A DNA stretch of 64,000 nucleotides from Zygnema cylindricum (GCA_037447655.1 JBBHKE010001580.1:28180-92179); one strand, 5' to 3'. Shown: positions 11,396 through 23,212, numbered from the stretch's first letter. Program-made: numbers and translations. Notes: a model not told the origin generated them from the sequence alone.

Positions 11396-13480
11396 TGTTG
11401 TAATTTATAAATCTATATTTCAGTAAATAGGGGTGAAAATAACTTAGGATATTTTCCTAGTAATACTTACCTTTATTAGCGTTACAGTAGCAAATAGTAC
11501 AGTAGAGTGTATCGTACTTTTGCACGGACACGTGTCGGCAAAAATACATATGCAGGTTTTTCGGAGTGGCGCCGACAGTCAACCATACGTGACGAAGAGT
11601 TGATGATTCGATTCACATGATCGGACGAACAAGATCTGACCCGAGTATTCCGGAAACATATGTTACAGTTCGACGATACCATCATCGATCGAATTTTCTC
11701 CAAAGGACGCGATTCACCCGGGACCACAAGCGTGATTCACAAGGTACCACAAGCGTGATTCGCGTGGGACCAAAAGTGACGAAGCACTCAGGTGCTTCAT
11801 ACTACACGACGACATTCGGCTGGACCTTAGCGATTACCCTTGATTAAGCATTTGGAACGTTTTGTGTACGGTTGGAATGTTTTGTGTATGGTTTAATATC
11901 TCTAAATATCTGAATAACATTGGCTTGTAATTTAGTGTAATAAAAAACAGTGTTCCATTAATCAGGATTTTAGAAAATAATAATTAGGGTTTAAAGGTAC
12001 AGTGACGTACAGGTAGGATGTTTTGTCGTTAGTCAAGATATTAACCGTAATAGCAGTTACCCAAATTAGTGTAGATCACTAGATACACACTGTGAGTATA
12101 TAACTTAGGACTTAGCCAATTTTGTAGTATCCAGTTTTGGGAATATGATTTTATGATGGCAAATTTTTGGAAACTTCCAAACATTATATCTTATGGTTTA
12201 CAGTGTCATTTGGGCTGCAATTTTGGAAATTGTCAGTTTACTGTATTGTGTATCACTCTAGCAAATTTGAGACATATTGGCTTTCTGAGTCATATTTTGT
12301 GTCAGTTCAAAGTTGGCTCTTGAGTAGGTATTTTGATAGTTTCTGTTGTTTTTCATGTCTACTTCCACTAAAACTAATCGTTGCAACTCTGAGACCTCTA
12401 TAGGTCCTCAGAATGGACAGGTTGCAAGAAGCCTCTAGGATAACCCTGACCCATTTGTGTTTCAGCAAGAATAACAGCCACCCTAGTACACAAAAACTTT
12501 GACCACCTTCAACCTTGTGAAGGCAAGACTCCCTTGAGTCGATAGCAAAAAAAATCTCTGAATTTGCTCCCCTGAGCAGTAAGTTATGAAGTGTCAAAGT
12601 TGACCTTTTGTACAGAAACTCTCTGGGAGAGAGGGTCCCATCTACCAAATTTTTCTAAGTCCTATCTCTCTCTAAAATTCTATCTACTGATGTAGAGCAC
12701 CAATCATATTACACTGTCGTACACAAAAGTACAGCTGCCGGTGTACTTTATGTACGAATATTGTACGACATGGCCTAAATGTCGACACATGTTATATCTG
12801 GATTCGGTCCCATAATCCCCAGAGATGCCGCGATCCAACGTAATCATGCCACGTGTCTTCAGATGTGGCGATGACCACAAACTGCCTAGATTTTCTTTCG
12901 CGATCTCGGCTTTCTTTCGGCCATTGGATTTAACGCAGATTTCAATCGTAGCCGTCATAAATACTTGCGCGGTATTTATTTCGTTAAATAAACAAATGCG
13001 CGTTACTCATTTCTTATCCATACTGTAAGCCGTACTTTACATAACTGGATCTATGTATCCCGTAAACAATTTCCATTAAATGAATTATCCTTCGTGGTAT
13101 CAGTTAAATAAATATGAAACCTTATATCATGTAACACTAGTCGTAGACTTAATGGATAAGGCTTGGTCACCGGCGGTTTACGGATAGCAGGTACTTCGAT
13201 CGAATCCTGGATCCAACATCATCCATTTTTAGTAAATAAACTGCCTATCCGTGAATCAACTAATTTATGTCCCGTAAACCTCTAGATAGCCTAGGTAGCC
13301 ATGACTCTAGCTTCCTCTCCAACTTCTCAGTGACTGCAACAAGTGTGGGAGTTGGAGAGAGAAGTTAGAGGCAGACTGCCTCGGCTTCTTTCTGTATTTC
13401 AATTTAGACCTAGAAAATACTAAAAGAACCATCGATTTCTACACTGGTCCTCCTCTTGCAACGATGGTTGTAGAACAACA
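11396..13480 (+). repeat. Copia 5' LTR (TGTTG...AACA), interrupted by repeat copy B
   Basis: The LTR starts TGTTGTAATTTATAAATC after the 5-bp duplication CCTAT (11391-11395). It matches the 3' LTR at 17589-18624 closely until 12370. About 1,067 bp of unrelated repeat (copy B) then intervene, and the match resumes at about 13438 with GGTCCTCCTC and ends GTAGAACAACA at 13480. Without the insertion it would be about 1,018 bp. It contains a TATA-like GTATATAA near 12095 and an ATG at 12355 that opens the gag frame inside the LTR. Confidence 0.85.
12371..13437 (-). mobile_element. Repeat copy B nested inside the copia 5' LTR
   Basis: The insertion is defined by comparing the two copia LTRs: the 3' LTR lacks it. 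It is the inverted counterpart of copy A at 9841-10850. On the plus strand it includes a tRNA-Arg-like A-box (AATGGATAAGGC, about 13150) and a B-box-like CTTCGATCGAATCC (about 13200), suggesting a tRNA-derived non-autonomous element. Insertion followed copia integration. A target duplication could not be read with confidence. Confidence 0.6.
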
Positions 13481-13492
13481 GGTTATGGGCCT
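13481..13492 (+). other. Copia primer-binding site for a half initiator tRNA-Met
   Basis: GGTTATGGGCCT directly follows the 5' LTR. Eleven of its 12 bases complement the anticodon stem-loop of plant initiator tRNA-Met (GGGCCCAUAACC). This is not the tRNA 3' end that most plant copia elements use (TGGTATCAGA-type). A half-tRNA primer of this kind is known for Drosophila copia, yeast Ty5 and Volvox Osser. The gag frame runs through the site. Confidence 0.7.
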
Positions 13493-14350
13493 TTCGTGAT
13501 AAATTCCTATCTTTAATGGCCAAAAGTATGCTTACAGAGCGGCGATGGTTGAATCATCGTTTTAAACTGCTGACTTATTGGGGGTCTTGGATGGCTCTCT
13601 TCATGAAACATATCCAACTTGGGCGAAAAAGAATTCAATGGCAAGGAACAATCTAATTCTTTGTATTTCAGAAAATTTGGTCATGTCTCGACTGAAAATG
13701 AAAAAGGCGAGCGAGATTTGGACATCACTGAAATCCGCTTTTGAGAAAGCGAATGTTCAGGAGGAGCTCTTGGTGGCTGGAAAAATTTGGGGATACAAAT
13801 ACTCGGAGGGTACAATGGTCGAGTATTGTGACAATTTTCGTGCACTCATTGATATTCACTCTTTCGCTGGGGGGTCATTTCATGAGTTTCAACAGGCACC
13901 TTTTCTTATTAGAGGTCTCCCTAGTAGCATGAAGGGTGTGTCTGTTTAGTAAAAAAGTCATGATAAAGCTAGCTGGTCATTTCAGTTAGCATATTATCTT
14001 ATATTGGAGGAAGAGACTAATACTAAACTCCTTGAAGGAGAAGGAAAGGTTGAAGCTTTTTCCACAGACTTTGACAAAAGAAATCAGATTAATCAGAACA
14101 AGAGTCAGGTTAACCAGAATTAAAACCACTTTAGGCCATCTTTTACTACTTGCTTTTATTGTTTTGAGAAGGGTCTTAGATACAGGTATTGTCGTAAGCT
14201 GAAAAAGGCTAATGAGACAGGTTTATACAGGCCAGGTTGGCAGCAAAGCCAATATCACAGAGGCTTCTCTAGGAATCCTACACGTGGAAATGCTCTTTTT
14301 ATAGCCTCTGCAACTGATGCAGATGAGTCTTTAAGCTTCAATGAGACATA
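13483..14350 (+). pseudogene. Copia gag region
   Basis: Gag begins at the ATG inside the LTR and passes through the primer site; in-frame stops follow within about 90 bp. The open stretch 13578-13949 has the plant-copia Gag pattern (ARNNLILCISENL, EIWTSLKSAFEKAN, a later RGLP block). Downstream, near 14150-14200, a CCHC-like knuckle (CFYCFEKG-type) can be read with errors. Gag coats the RNA and forms the particle; several stops make this copy defective. Confidence 0.75.
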
Positions 14351-14369
14351 GGATGCGGAATTATATGAT

Positions 14370-14797
14370 ATGGCGACAGCCATGGAGGGTCCTAAGGATG
14401 CAAGATGGATCATGGACACGGGAGCGTCTGCCCATATGTGTTGGAACAAGGCGGCTTTTACGAATCTCCAACAAACATCTCCAAAGAGTATTTACTATGC
14501 TTGTGGCATGAGTGTTCAAACCTCAGCTCAAGGTGATGTATCTTTGATGGTAGATGTGGGGGGAAAGTCGGTAGAAAGAATCCTTCACAATGTTTGTTTG
14601 TTCCACAATTTAAGAAAAATCTTTTTTCTACATCATTAGTGGAGAGCAAAGGCTTTGAAGTCATTCTAAAAGGAGGTAGACAAGTTGTTAGCAAGAAAGG
14701 GAAAGTAGCAGTAACAGGAACAAGAGATGCTAGCAAAATGTACCGGATGGACATGGCTGAATATAAAGAAAATGATGTTCTCTACTCTAGTGTATGA
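14370..14797 (+). pseudogene. Copia aspartic protease region
   Basis: WIMDTGASAHMC contains the DTGA catalytic triad of retroviral-type aspartic proteases (Asp near 14410). The frame shifts at about 14600 and continues in the next frame with a segment that leads into the GAG-pre-integrase zinc-finger region. Protease would process the Gag-Pol precursor. The frameshift and the TGA near 14796 break it. Confidence 0.75.
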
Positions 14798-14799
14798 TC

Positions 14800-15650
14800 G
14801 GATAATGAGTTGTGGCATAAAAGATTATGACATATGAATTATGATAGCCTTAAGAAAATGGTGAATTCAGGAAAAGTTGAGGGAGTTTCTCTCATTTCCC
14901 ATTCTATAAAATCATGTGATGGTTGTTCACTTGGCAAGATCCACAAATTGCCATTTCCACAAGAATATAGACCACAGATCAGAGAAAGTTCTACAACTAA
15001 TACATTCTGATGTTCTCGGTCCTTCACAAGTGGCTTCAGCTGGAGGCGTCCACTATATGGTTACATTTACAGATGACTACTCGAGATATACCAAAGTTTA
15101 CTTCATGCAATATAAGTATGAAGTGTTTACTCACTTCAAACACTACAAAGCGTGGGCGGAAAAGCTTCATGGAGTTCCAATCTTGGCGATGAGATCAGAC
15201 AATGGGGGAGAATATACATCAAAGGAATTCGAAAAGTTTCTCCTTCAAGAAGGTATCAGTCACAATCTTACAGTTCCATATACACCGGAACAGAATGGTG
15301 TTTCTGAAAGATTAAATAGGACAGTGACAAAAAGTGCTCGGTCCATGCTTGCAAATAAAGGGCTAGATTTGAAATTCTGGGTTGATGCACTTAACTACGC
15401 AGTTTATATTAAGAATAGAATTGCTTCTAGATCTATTAGCACTACACCTTTTGAGCTTTGGACAGGAGAATTCCTGATGTTAGTCAATTTAAGATCTTTG
15501 GCAACAAGTGGTTTATTCTAGATACGTCAAAGGATAGTTGGAAAATGGATGCCAAGAGCTTACCAGGAATTTTCATGGGGTATGATGATAATGCAAAAGG
15601 TTATAGAGTTTTTGTATTTGAGAAAAAAAGTGGTTATCTCTAGAAATACC
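14800..15650 (+). pseudogene. Copia integrase
   Basis: The open frame 14916-15521 carries the integrase core: first Asp in HSDVLGP, second Asp in RSDNGGEY and Glu in PEQNGVSERLN, the DDE triad of retroviral integrases. This core inserts the cDNA. Upstream, remains of the His/Cys finger are frameshifted. Near 15500 the frame moves again into 15458-15643, which continues the copia-specific C-terminal GKKR-type region (YDDNAKGYRVFV). Confidence 0.85.
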
Positions 15651-15659
15651 CAGATTAAA

Positions 15660-16722
15660 GATGAGATGGATTCGGTTGACTCTTTTCAAGTGCCAGGCAA
15701 ACCGACAAAGGAAAACCAAAAATATGTCATTTTTCACCACACGCAGCGGGTTTACTTTCCACAGCCAAATGGGACCACTCTTCCTTCAGTTCCCTTAGTG
15801 ACTTCACAAGAGGCTTCACAACAAGTTCCATCTCAAGCAGAACAAACTGTTACACCACAGGTCACGGATCAGCAAAGGCAGTCAAATCGGAGACTGCCGA
15901 CAATTTCAACCTCAGAATTATCGGGGGGAAAGAGATCTAGCAGCCGTCTGCAAGCAAACTCTCACTTTGCTTTTTCTGCATCTACAGAGGAGCCTCCAAC
16001 AATTCAGGAGGCCTTTTTATTACCTGAGAGAAATCATTAGATCGAGGCGGCGAACGATGAAATGAAATCTATTATGGAGGCACAGACGTGGGAGCTGGTG
16101 GATCTTCCCCCAGGCAAAAAAGCCATCGGCAGCAAATGGTTATTCAAGGTGAAGTTGAACCCGGACAACACCGTTGAAAGGTATAAGACCAGACTAGTGG
16201 CAAAGGGGTATGATCAAAAAGAAGGTATTGATTTTGAAGGATCCTTCTCTCTAGTTGTTAGATTTCCTACTGTCAGGATCTTGCTAAGTCTAGCGGCTTT
16301 AGAAAATATAGAAATACAACAAATGGATGTTAAAACTGCTTTCTTGCATGGAGAATTATATGAGACCATCTACATGAAACAGCCTGATATGTAAGTAGAA
16401 TAAGGAAGGAGGAATTGGTGTGTAAACTGATGAAATCTTTGTATGGGCAAAACAAGCCCCCAGACAATGGAATTTGAAGTTAGATGAGTTTTTGACTGGG
16501 CTAGGTTTTAAGAGAATTAGCTCAGATCATTCTGTATATGTTATACAAGGGGAGGATGGGATAATTTACATTGCTGTATATGTGGATGATCTATTATTAA
16601 TAAGAAAGTCAATGGATGAAATAAACCGCATTAAAGCAGCTTTAAGGTCTAGGTTTGAGATGAAAGACCTCGGAGAGGCCAAGTATATCTTAGGTATACA
16701 GGTACAAAGAGACAGAAACTAA
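15660..16722 (+). pseudogene. Copia reverse transcriptase
   Basis: A linker rich in Ser, Gln and Thr (to about 16040) leads into the classical copia RT start TWELVDLPPGKKAIGSKW (about 16085). Next come RLVAKGYDQ and the first catalytic region QQMDVKTAFLHGEL (Asp near 16325). The YVDDLLL box (about 16580-16600) follows a stop near 16393 and a frameshift. The polymerase makes element cDNA. At least two lesions inactivate it. Confidence 0.9.
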
Positions 16723-16725
16723 AGG

Positions 16726-17565
16726 TTGATTATGTTGACTCAGAAAGAAGCAATAGGTAACATGCTCGAAAGATTTGAAATGAAAGATTTGAAAGGATCT
16801 ATAACTCCCATGGAATTTAGGCAAAAATTGGAAGGAATTGAGTCAGACTTAGGCATAATGGTTTGTGAGAATCTAGTGACAGGGGAGGAAGAGTTTATGG
16901 CTTCAAAGCCATATAGACAGGTAGTTGGAAGTCTTATATATTTTATGAATTGTACGAGACGCGACATTGCAGCAGCTGTGGGAGTCCTGAGTAGAAGTCT
17001 GCAGAATCCTAAAAAGGCAAATTGGGAAGCAGCAAAAAGGGTGTTGAGATATCTTGGAGGTACTCGAAATCTCAAGCTTGTACCTGGAGGAGGAGAGGTG
17101 AAAATACAAACATGGAGCGATGCTAGCTATGGAGACATGCCAAGCCAAAAATCTACGATCGGCTTCGTTTTGAAAATTGGAGATGGAACTTGCTGCTGGA
17201 GGAGCAAATTACAAAAGGTTAGAGCTCAATCCACAATAAAGTCAGAATATATGGCAGCACCTTCCGCCCTCAATGAGCTCTTATGGGTCAAGTCCATTTT
17301 ATTGGTACTTGGGTTTATGCAAACTGGTCCTCAAGCTATCTGGTGTGACAACCACGCAGCCATTGCAATTGCCTCTAACCCCAACCATCACTTTAAGAGC
17401 AAACACATGGATGTTAGACTTCATTTTGTTAAAGAAAAAGTACTTGCAAAAGTCGTTAAACTGTGTTATTTACCGGATGAGAAGATGGTGGCTGACATGT
17501 TAACAAAAGTTCTTCTTGCTCCTAAGTTACAGTTTTGCAAAGATGCTATTCGACTAAGTGAGTAA
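16726..17565 (+). pseudogene. Copia RNase H
   Basis: The 279-codon open frame carries the copia RNase H hallmarks: TRRDIAAAVGVLSR, WSDASYGD (first Asp), STIKSEYMA (Glu) and WCDNHAAIAIA (Asp), followed by KHMDVRLHFV and the C-terminal ADMLTK block. It degrades RNA in the RNA-DNA hybrid. It is intact as a frame but separated from RT by a stop at 16720-16722. Confidence 0.9.
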
Positions 17566-17580
17566 CAGGGTCTAACGATT

Positions 17581-17588
17581 TAGGGGAG
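17581..17588 (+). other. Copia polypurine tract
   Basis: TAGGGGAG immediately precedes the 3' LTR start TGTTG. Purine tracts at this place prime plus-strand synthesis in LTR retrotransposons. Confidence 0.7.
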
Positions 17589-18624
17589 TGTTGTAATTTA
17601 TAAATCTTTATTTCAGTAAAAAGGGGTGAAAATAACTTAGGGTATTTTCCTAGTAATACTTATCTTTATTAGCGTTACAGTAGCAAATAGTACAGTAGAG
17701 TGTACCGTACTTTTGCAGGGACACGTGTCGGCGAAAGAACGTATGCAAGTTTTTCGGAGTGGCGCCGACTGTCAGCCATACGTGTCAAACAGTTGACGAT
17801 TCGATTCACATGATCGGACGAACGGGATCTGACCGGGGTATTCCGGAAACATATGGTACAGTTCGACGGTACTATCATCGATCGAATTTGCTCCAACGGA
17901 CGCGATTCACCCGCGACCACAAGCGTGATTCACGAGGGACCACAAGCGTGATTCACGTGGGACCACAAGTGACGAAGCACTCAGGTGCTTCGTACTACAC
18001 GACAACATTCGGCTGAACTTTAGCGATTACCGCTAATTAAGCATTTGGAATATTTTGTGTAGGGTTGGAACGTTTTGTGTACAATTGGACCGTTTTGTGT
18101 ACGGTTCAATATCTGTAAATATCTAAATAACATTGGTTTGTAGTTTCGTGCAATAAAAAATAGTGTTCCATTAATTAGGTTTTTAGAAATAATAATTAGG
18201 GTTTTAAGGTATAGTGACGTACAGGTAGGATGTTTTGTCGTTAGTCAAGACAATAACCGTAGTAAAAGCAACCCAAATTAGTGTAGATCGGTAGATACAC
18301 ACTGTGTGTATATAACTTAGGACTTAGCCAATTTTGTAGTATCCAGTTTTGGGAATATGATTTTATAAAGGCAGTTTTTGGGAAACTTCCAAACATCATA
18401 TCTTATGGTTTACAAGGTCATTTGGGCTGCAATTTTGGGAATTGTCAGTTAACTGTATTTTGTATCACTGTGGAAAATTTGAGACATATTGGTGTTTTAA
18501 GTCATATTTTGTGTTAGTTCAAAGTTGGTTGTTGAGTAGGTAATTTGATAGTTCTGTTGTTTTTCATGTCTACTTCCACTACTACTGCTGGTCCTCCTCC
18601 TGCAACGGTGGTTGTAGAACAACA
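17589..18624 (+). repeat. Copia 3' LTR, 1,036 bp
   Basis: It starts TGTTGTAATTTATAAATC and ends GTAGAACAACA, matching the 5' LTR on both sides of its insertion, and is followed by CCTAT (18625-18629), the same five bases that precede the 5' LTR. This target duplication fixes the element as 11396-18624. An ATG at 18566 starts the same 20-codon Ser/Thr/Pro-rich gag beginning as in the 5' LTR, confirming that gag initiates within the LTR. Visible LTR divergence points to an old insertion. Confidence 0.9.
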
Positions 18625-18809
18625 CCTATATTAGTGTAAGCATGTTTGCGACCGACATATATTTTTTTCAAAGACCCAAATTAGCATTAGTAAACAATTA
18701 GAATGTATGTTTTTTTTTGAAAATTTTCAAATTCCTAATTAGCGTAAATCACTGTAATTATTCCTATACGTTAAATAAACATGTACGCTAATAGCGATTG
18801 GCGGTGTAG

Positions 18810-19074
18810 CACATTAAAATATGTTCCGACGGAAATTTTTGTGAAACAAAAGGATTGTGTCATATCAATCTTGGTCGTTTTTCATTGGTAGATTTTTCTA
18901 ATGGTCAGAAAAGAAAAAAGGACAAAAAGTGATAATCAAATTTTGCCGCCCAAATAGATTCAAAAAAAATAGCACACGAAGTCTTTTTGTAAACTTCACG
19001 TCTTCTCTCTCTCGCCTTCCCTTTCCCCCTTTCCCTTGCCTTCTCCCTCTTTCAATTTTCTCCTCTTTAAACAA
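18810..19074 (+). promoter_or_regulatory. Upstream region of P450 copy 1
   Basis: AGCACATTAAAATATGTTCC and the following 250 bp align with the upstream regions of P450 copies 2 and 3 (CCTTCTCCCTCTTTCAAT just before the start). The TATATAAA present in copy 2 at 24389 is replaced here by GTGATAATCAAA, so the core promoter seems lost. Confidence 0.5.
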
Positions 19075-21188
19075 ATGGCCATGGCTACTTTTCTCTTATG
19101 GCCATGGCTCCTCCTCTTACCGCTCTCACTTTTCCTCGTCCTTTCGCTACATTTCCTATTTCACCGGTCTTCTCCTCACATGCCGCCCGGGCCTCGTCCC
19201 ACGCCAATCATCGCAAACTTTCCGCAAATCTCGGCGGATATTCTATTATTTTGTGGATTATCCAAATTTTCAAATTTGTACGAACCAATCATGACACTCT
19301 ATTTGGGTTCTTTGCCCGTGGTTATGATTTCACGTTCAGAAATGGCGAAGGAGGTGCTCAAAGATTTCGATTCTTCTTGTTGCTCGTGGTGGCTCTCAAC
19401 AACTACTTCAATACTCGTGAATAAATATGGTTTTTTTGGGTAATTTGAATATTAAGATGTTTTTTGTCTTTTTTCGATTTATGGTATTGAGTGTTCGAGA
19501 TTCTAATGTTTAAGTATCTGAGTTTATGCATATTTTTAGATGTGGAATGGTATATTTTTAGATGTGGAATGGCATTGCTATTATTGGTATGATATCATTT
19601 AGAAAGTTTCTAAGATTATAGATGTTAAAATGCCTTTTGATGTGAGTTTTAACATCTTTATGTAGTTCATGTTAATGTTGTCTACGCCATCGTTGATATC
19701 AAATTTAATTGCAATAGTATTTTCAATGTCAAATTTCAAAGACAAAGATCAATGCTATGACTTTTTTCAATGTTAATATCAATATCACTCTGAATGTTAA
19801 TACAATATTAATGACAACGTTAATGTCAATGCCAATGCCAATTTCAATGCAAAAGTAAATGTAATGGATATTATAAAGCCATTTACATAAACATTTAAAT
19901 TTAGGTACAATTTCCCTGTCAATGTTGATGTCAACATTCAAAATGTTGTTGGCAATGTCATAATTGGGTTGATTATATCAAAGTGCCAACGTCGTATTTG
20001 CTACGTATTCAACTGCTTTCAAACATGAATATTAATATTACAAATATTATTGTTGTTTTAAATGTTGGTGGTTTCCATGAGAGTGAATTTAAAATCAACA
20101 ATAACAACTATTTAAATGCAAATTAAGTAATATTTAAGTATTTCTGTGTGGTTTTTTTAAAAATTTACACACACATTACTTTGGAAGTCTTTTTACAAAT
20201 TTACACACATGTTGCTTTGGATGTCTCTCAATGTTAATTTTGAGTCAGTTTACGAGTGAAAATGTGTTATGTCAACCATTTCCCAACGTCATCATTGTTG
20301 TGATTTTACAAGTTTAAGCCATCTTGTGTTGACCATGGATAAAATCTCAAAACTATTACTTTTGTTGTGGTTGGTGGTTTTTATTCTGACAGTCTCTGAA
20401 ATTTATCTGTACAAAAAAAAAATATAGATATCTGTCCCAAAAAAGACATAGTGTTTTCCTCGGCTGGTCCACATTTGAAAGTGGTTCTGAAGCTTTGTGT
20501 TGTCAACCTTTTCAACAAACGACATTTTGACATATGGAAACCATTGCGATTGGAGGAAGTTCGTAAAATGTGTGATGCAATTGGACAAGAATCACAACTA
20601 CGACGAGGTTGTGTAGGTCTTCGAAATCACATTTTCAAAGCTGTAATAAACCATACTTTAAGAATCTGTATGGGAAAAAAGTTTGAATCGAGCATTCCTA
20701 GACGACCAATTCCTCAAAACAACAAAAAAATTTGCAGGATGGAGGATATTTTCAAACCGTAGGTGCAACAAATATCGACAATTTCATACCTATTTTCAGT
20801 TTTGTTGATTTTCACGGAATTCACTCTCTCTCTTTAAAATTAGGTCGTGATTTGGATGTATTTTTCACTCTCCCAATTAGGGAGCACGAGCAAAAATAGG
20901 AAACAACAAAAGCGGAATCAGATGGGAGCGCGCCATTGGCTAAAGATTTATGCGATTCTTTGATTTTGGCTAAGGAATCTGAACCCATTGATGAAGAAGT
21001 AATTCTGGGAGTTCTTAAAGATATGGATTAGGTGGAGCAAATACTAATTTTGTTACCACAGAATGGGTTCTGTAAGGACTTCTCGGTCATCCCAAAAAGA
21101 TATCACGACTTCAGTTAAAAATCAATCCCATCCTCGAATATGATGATAAGGAACTCGAGAATCCGCTCCTCAAACTTCCATTTTTCAA
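19075..21188 (+). pseudogene. Cytochrome P450 (CYP71-clan) copy 1, truncated pseudogene
   Basis: Exon 1 (19075 or 19081 to about 19426) encodes the hydrophobic N-terminal anchor and a proline hinge like copies 2 and 3. The intron donor AAAG/GTGGG of the paralogues is replaced by AAATATGG, and the acceptor AG before exon 2 (about 20440) has become CA. Exon 2 has several indels and stops (for example near 20760, 20896 and 21074). The match ends at about 21188, before the K-helix ExxR, PERF and haem-cysteine motifs. Only the substrate side and part of the I-helix remain. The break coincides with a foldback-type repeat, so the 3' third was probably lost by rearrangement. Confidence 0.85.
19680..19960 (+). 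repeat. TCAATG/TTAATG-rich intron repeat of P450 copy 1
   Basis: Degenerate hexamers of the form TCAATG, TTAATG and TCAATT are reiterated within the former intron. The same region exists in the introns of copies 2 and 3, where it is longest in copy 3. Confidence 0.55.
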
Positions 21189-21189
21189 G

Positions 21190-22054
21190 TCCTGTTCAGT
21201 TTAAATTTGACGGTAAATCAGTTGAACAGCTTTGACTTTCAAATTATTGTAACAACCGGTTAAAATTATGTCGTGCTTGCGGATGTCGACCGTCATAATA
21301 AAAATATCAATTCACACAGTTAGCTGAGGTTTACGCTAACAAAACTACGGCAACCATATGTAAATAGAAAGGTTGCGCATAATCACTTTCTGACTCCACG
21401 TGGGCTCCGCAGTGAGAGCACATGTTGGCTTTTAGCTTAATCACGAAATTGAAATCTAATCGTGAATTGTAAATAGTGTGGCTTACTTTGGTTGCGCATG
21501 ACGACGCAATTTTTTTTCATTTAGTTTCATTGGTATTTTTACGTCGGTCCGTTTTAATATAGTGTACAAAGTTTAATTCGTTTCGTGCGATTAAATTCAT
21601 CCATACAAAACTTATTGTACTTTAGTTTTGAGAAGTTCTATTTCGCGTCCTTCAATTTGCGTCATTTCAATGTAACAAATTGCGATTAACTTTCAATTTT
21701 GCGGCTAATTTAAAAGCCAACGTGTGCTCTCACTAGGCAGCTCATGTAAAGTCAGAAAGTGACTGCTTGCAACACTTTTATTAACATGTGGTTGCCGCAG
21801 TTTTGTTAACGTAAACCTTAGCCGACCGTGTGAATTGTTGTTTTTATTAGGAGAGTCGTCGTTCGCAAGGGCGTCAAATTTTTAACCGGTTGTAACAATA
21901 TTTTGAAAGTCGAAGTTGTTCCACTTACTGACAGTCAAATTTAAACTCAACGTTACTTTACTTCTACCAATGTGTACTTAAAACGTGTAATCTTTGAGAA
22001 GGTGACGTAAGTGACTGTGCGCAACCAAAATAGTCACTCCCATGATTAATTCCC
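21190..22054. mobile_element. Foldback-type element, copy 2 (left arm truncated)
   Basis: Inverted arms match those of the element at 8535-9721: the left arm starts internally at TTTAAATTTGACGG, while the right arm is complete to ATTAATTCCC at 22054. Shared blocks include ACCGGTTGTAACAATATTTTG and GTGGTTGCCGCAGTTTTGTT. The missing left end abuts the broken P450 copy 1. Confidence 0.65.
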
Positions 22055-22059
22055 TAAAA

Positions 22060-23212
22060 ATATCAATTTAAACTAAATGAAAAAATTGTGAGTCGTCACG
22101 CCCTACTAAATCAAGCTACACTATTTAGGATTCGCGATTAAATTTCAATTTTGCAACTAAGGGTGAAATTCCATTAGGACATTTTGTAATTGTAAGACCA
22201 ACATTACAGAATGTTACATTTTGAACGATGTTCTATCGGGCAGAGTCTATAATCCACGTGCTCAAAAGTAAGTGGTACCGTGTAAGTTAAGATCATGCAT
22301 TAAAAATCGTCAATGATTTTCACACCGACCAAAAATCATCATTTACGTACTATGTAGGTGCGTACCCAGTCATCGTGCAACACAACTTTTGTACTCTTTG
22401 CAGACGCCTTATCAAATACCAGCTCATTTTTGTATGATTCTTGGTTTTTTGCGTAATGAAATAGCGTTGCATAAATAATGTGACGAACAGGCGTCAACAA
22501 AAATAGCGTGACAAAGTGTGTTAAGAGATATATTTTGTATTTTCCGGTTAGATTTTTGAATGCATAAATCATTTTTTGATTTTCGTTGGTTGCACCCCTG
22601 ACGCGTATGCTCATTATCTAGCGTGGCGCGGCTCTAATTTTTCTGTAAATGATGATGTACCTCGCGAGGTACATCACAACTTACAAATACCTTTAAAGCG
22701 AATGCTTCGCGAAAAATATCCTACGGTCATTGTTTGTCTTCGGACCTTTGGATAATATTTGCAACATTCTCTCTAATGTTGTTTCCAAATAAAAAGCAAA
22801 ATTAAAAGTACCACGTAGTACGGAGAAGTCTGAATTTCTGTAAACAACCTCATTTTTCGTGTAATGGAACTTCACCCTTATTTAAAAGCCAACATGTGCT
22901 CTCACAGTGGAGCTGACGTAAAGTCAGAGTGATTCTGCTCAACACTTTTATTTATATGTGGTTGCCGCATTTTTGTTACCGTAAACCTTCGCTGGCGGTC
23001 TAAATTGTTGTTTTTATTATGATGGTCGGCGTTTGCCGTTCGCAAGCGCGGCAAAATTTTAACCGGTTGTTACAATGTTATGAAAGTCATAGTTGTTCAA
23101 TTGATTGATTGTCAAATCTAAACTCCACGGTACGTAACCTGTACCAATTTGTATTTAAAATGTACAATCTTTGTCAAAGTGACGTAAGTGACTTCGAGCA
23201 ACCAAAATAGTT
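22060..23212. mobile_element. Foldback-type element, right half of a further copy, with nested insertions
   Basis: Sequence from TAAACTAAATGAAAAAATTG matches the loop and right arm of the 8535 element (GAGTCATCACGC-like, CAAGCTACACTATTTA). It is interrupted at 22159-22879 by one inverted-repeat element and at 23213-23949 by another. The final part of the arm (TTACTGCGATGATCAATTC) reappears only at 24162, directly upstream of P450 copy 2. Confidence 0.6.
22159..22879. mobile_element. MITE, AAGGGTGAA...TTCACCCTT type, copy 1
   Basis: The 721-bp element has inverted ends AAGGGTGAAATTCCATTAGG and the complement of GTAATGGAACTTCACCCTT. It sits inside a foldback-type repeat whose uninterrupted sequence is visible at 21690-21730. 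No coding capacity. A second member lies at 29148-29850. Confidence 0.7.

Larger units (their letters stand above)
11020..18808. mobile_element. MITE with TACACCGCC inverted repeats, split by the copia insertion
   Basis: The left end (from 11020) and the complement of the right end (to 18808) are identical over at least 20 bp, TACACCGCCAATCGCTATTA. Removing the copia element and one CCTAT duplicate leaves an element of about 555 bp. A related small element with similar ends lies at about 30650-30872. The copia insertion is therefore younger than this MITE. Confidence 0.75.

Noticed and set aside
13095-13106. TGGTATCAG motif resembling the standard copia primer-binding site
   Set aside because: It lies inside repeat copy B, not next to the LTR end. 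The CCTAT target duplication and LTR comparison place the LTR end at 13480.
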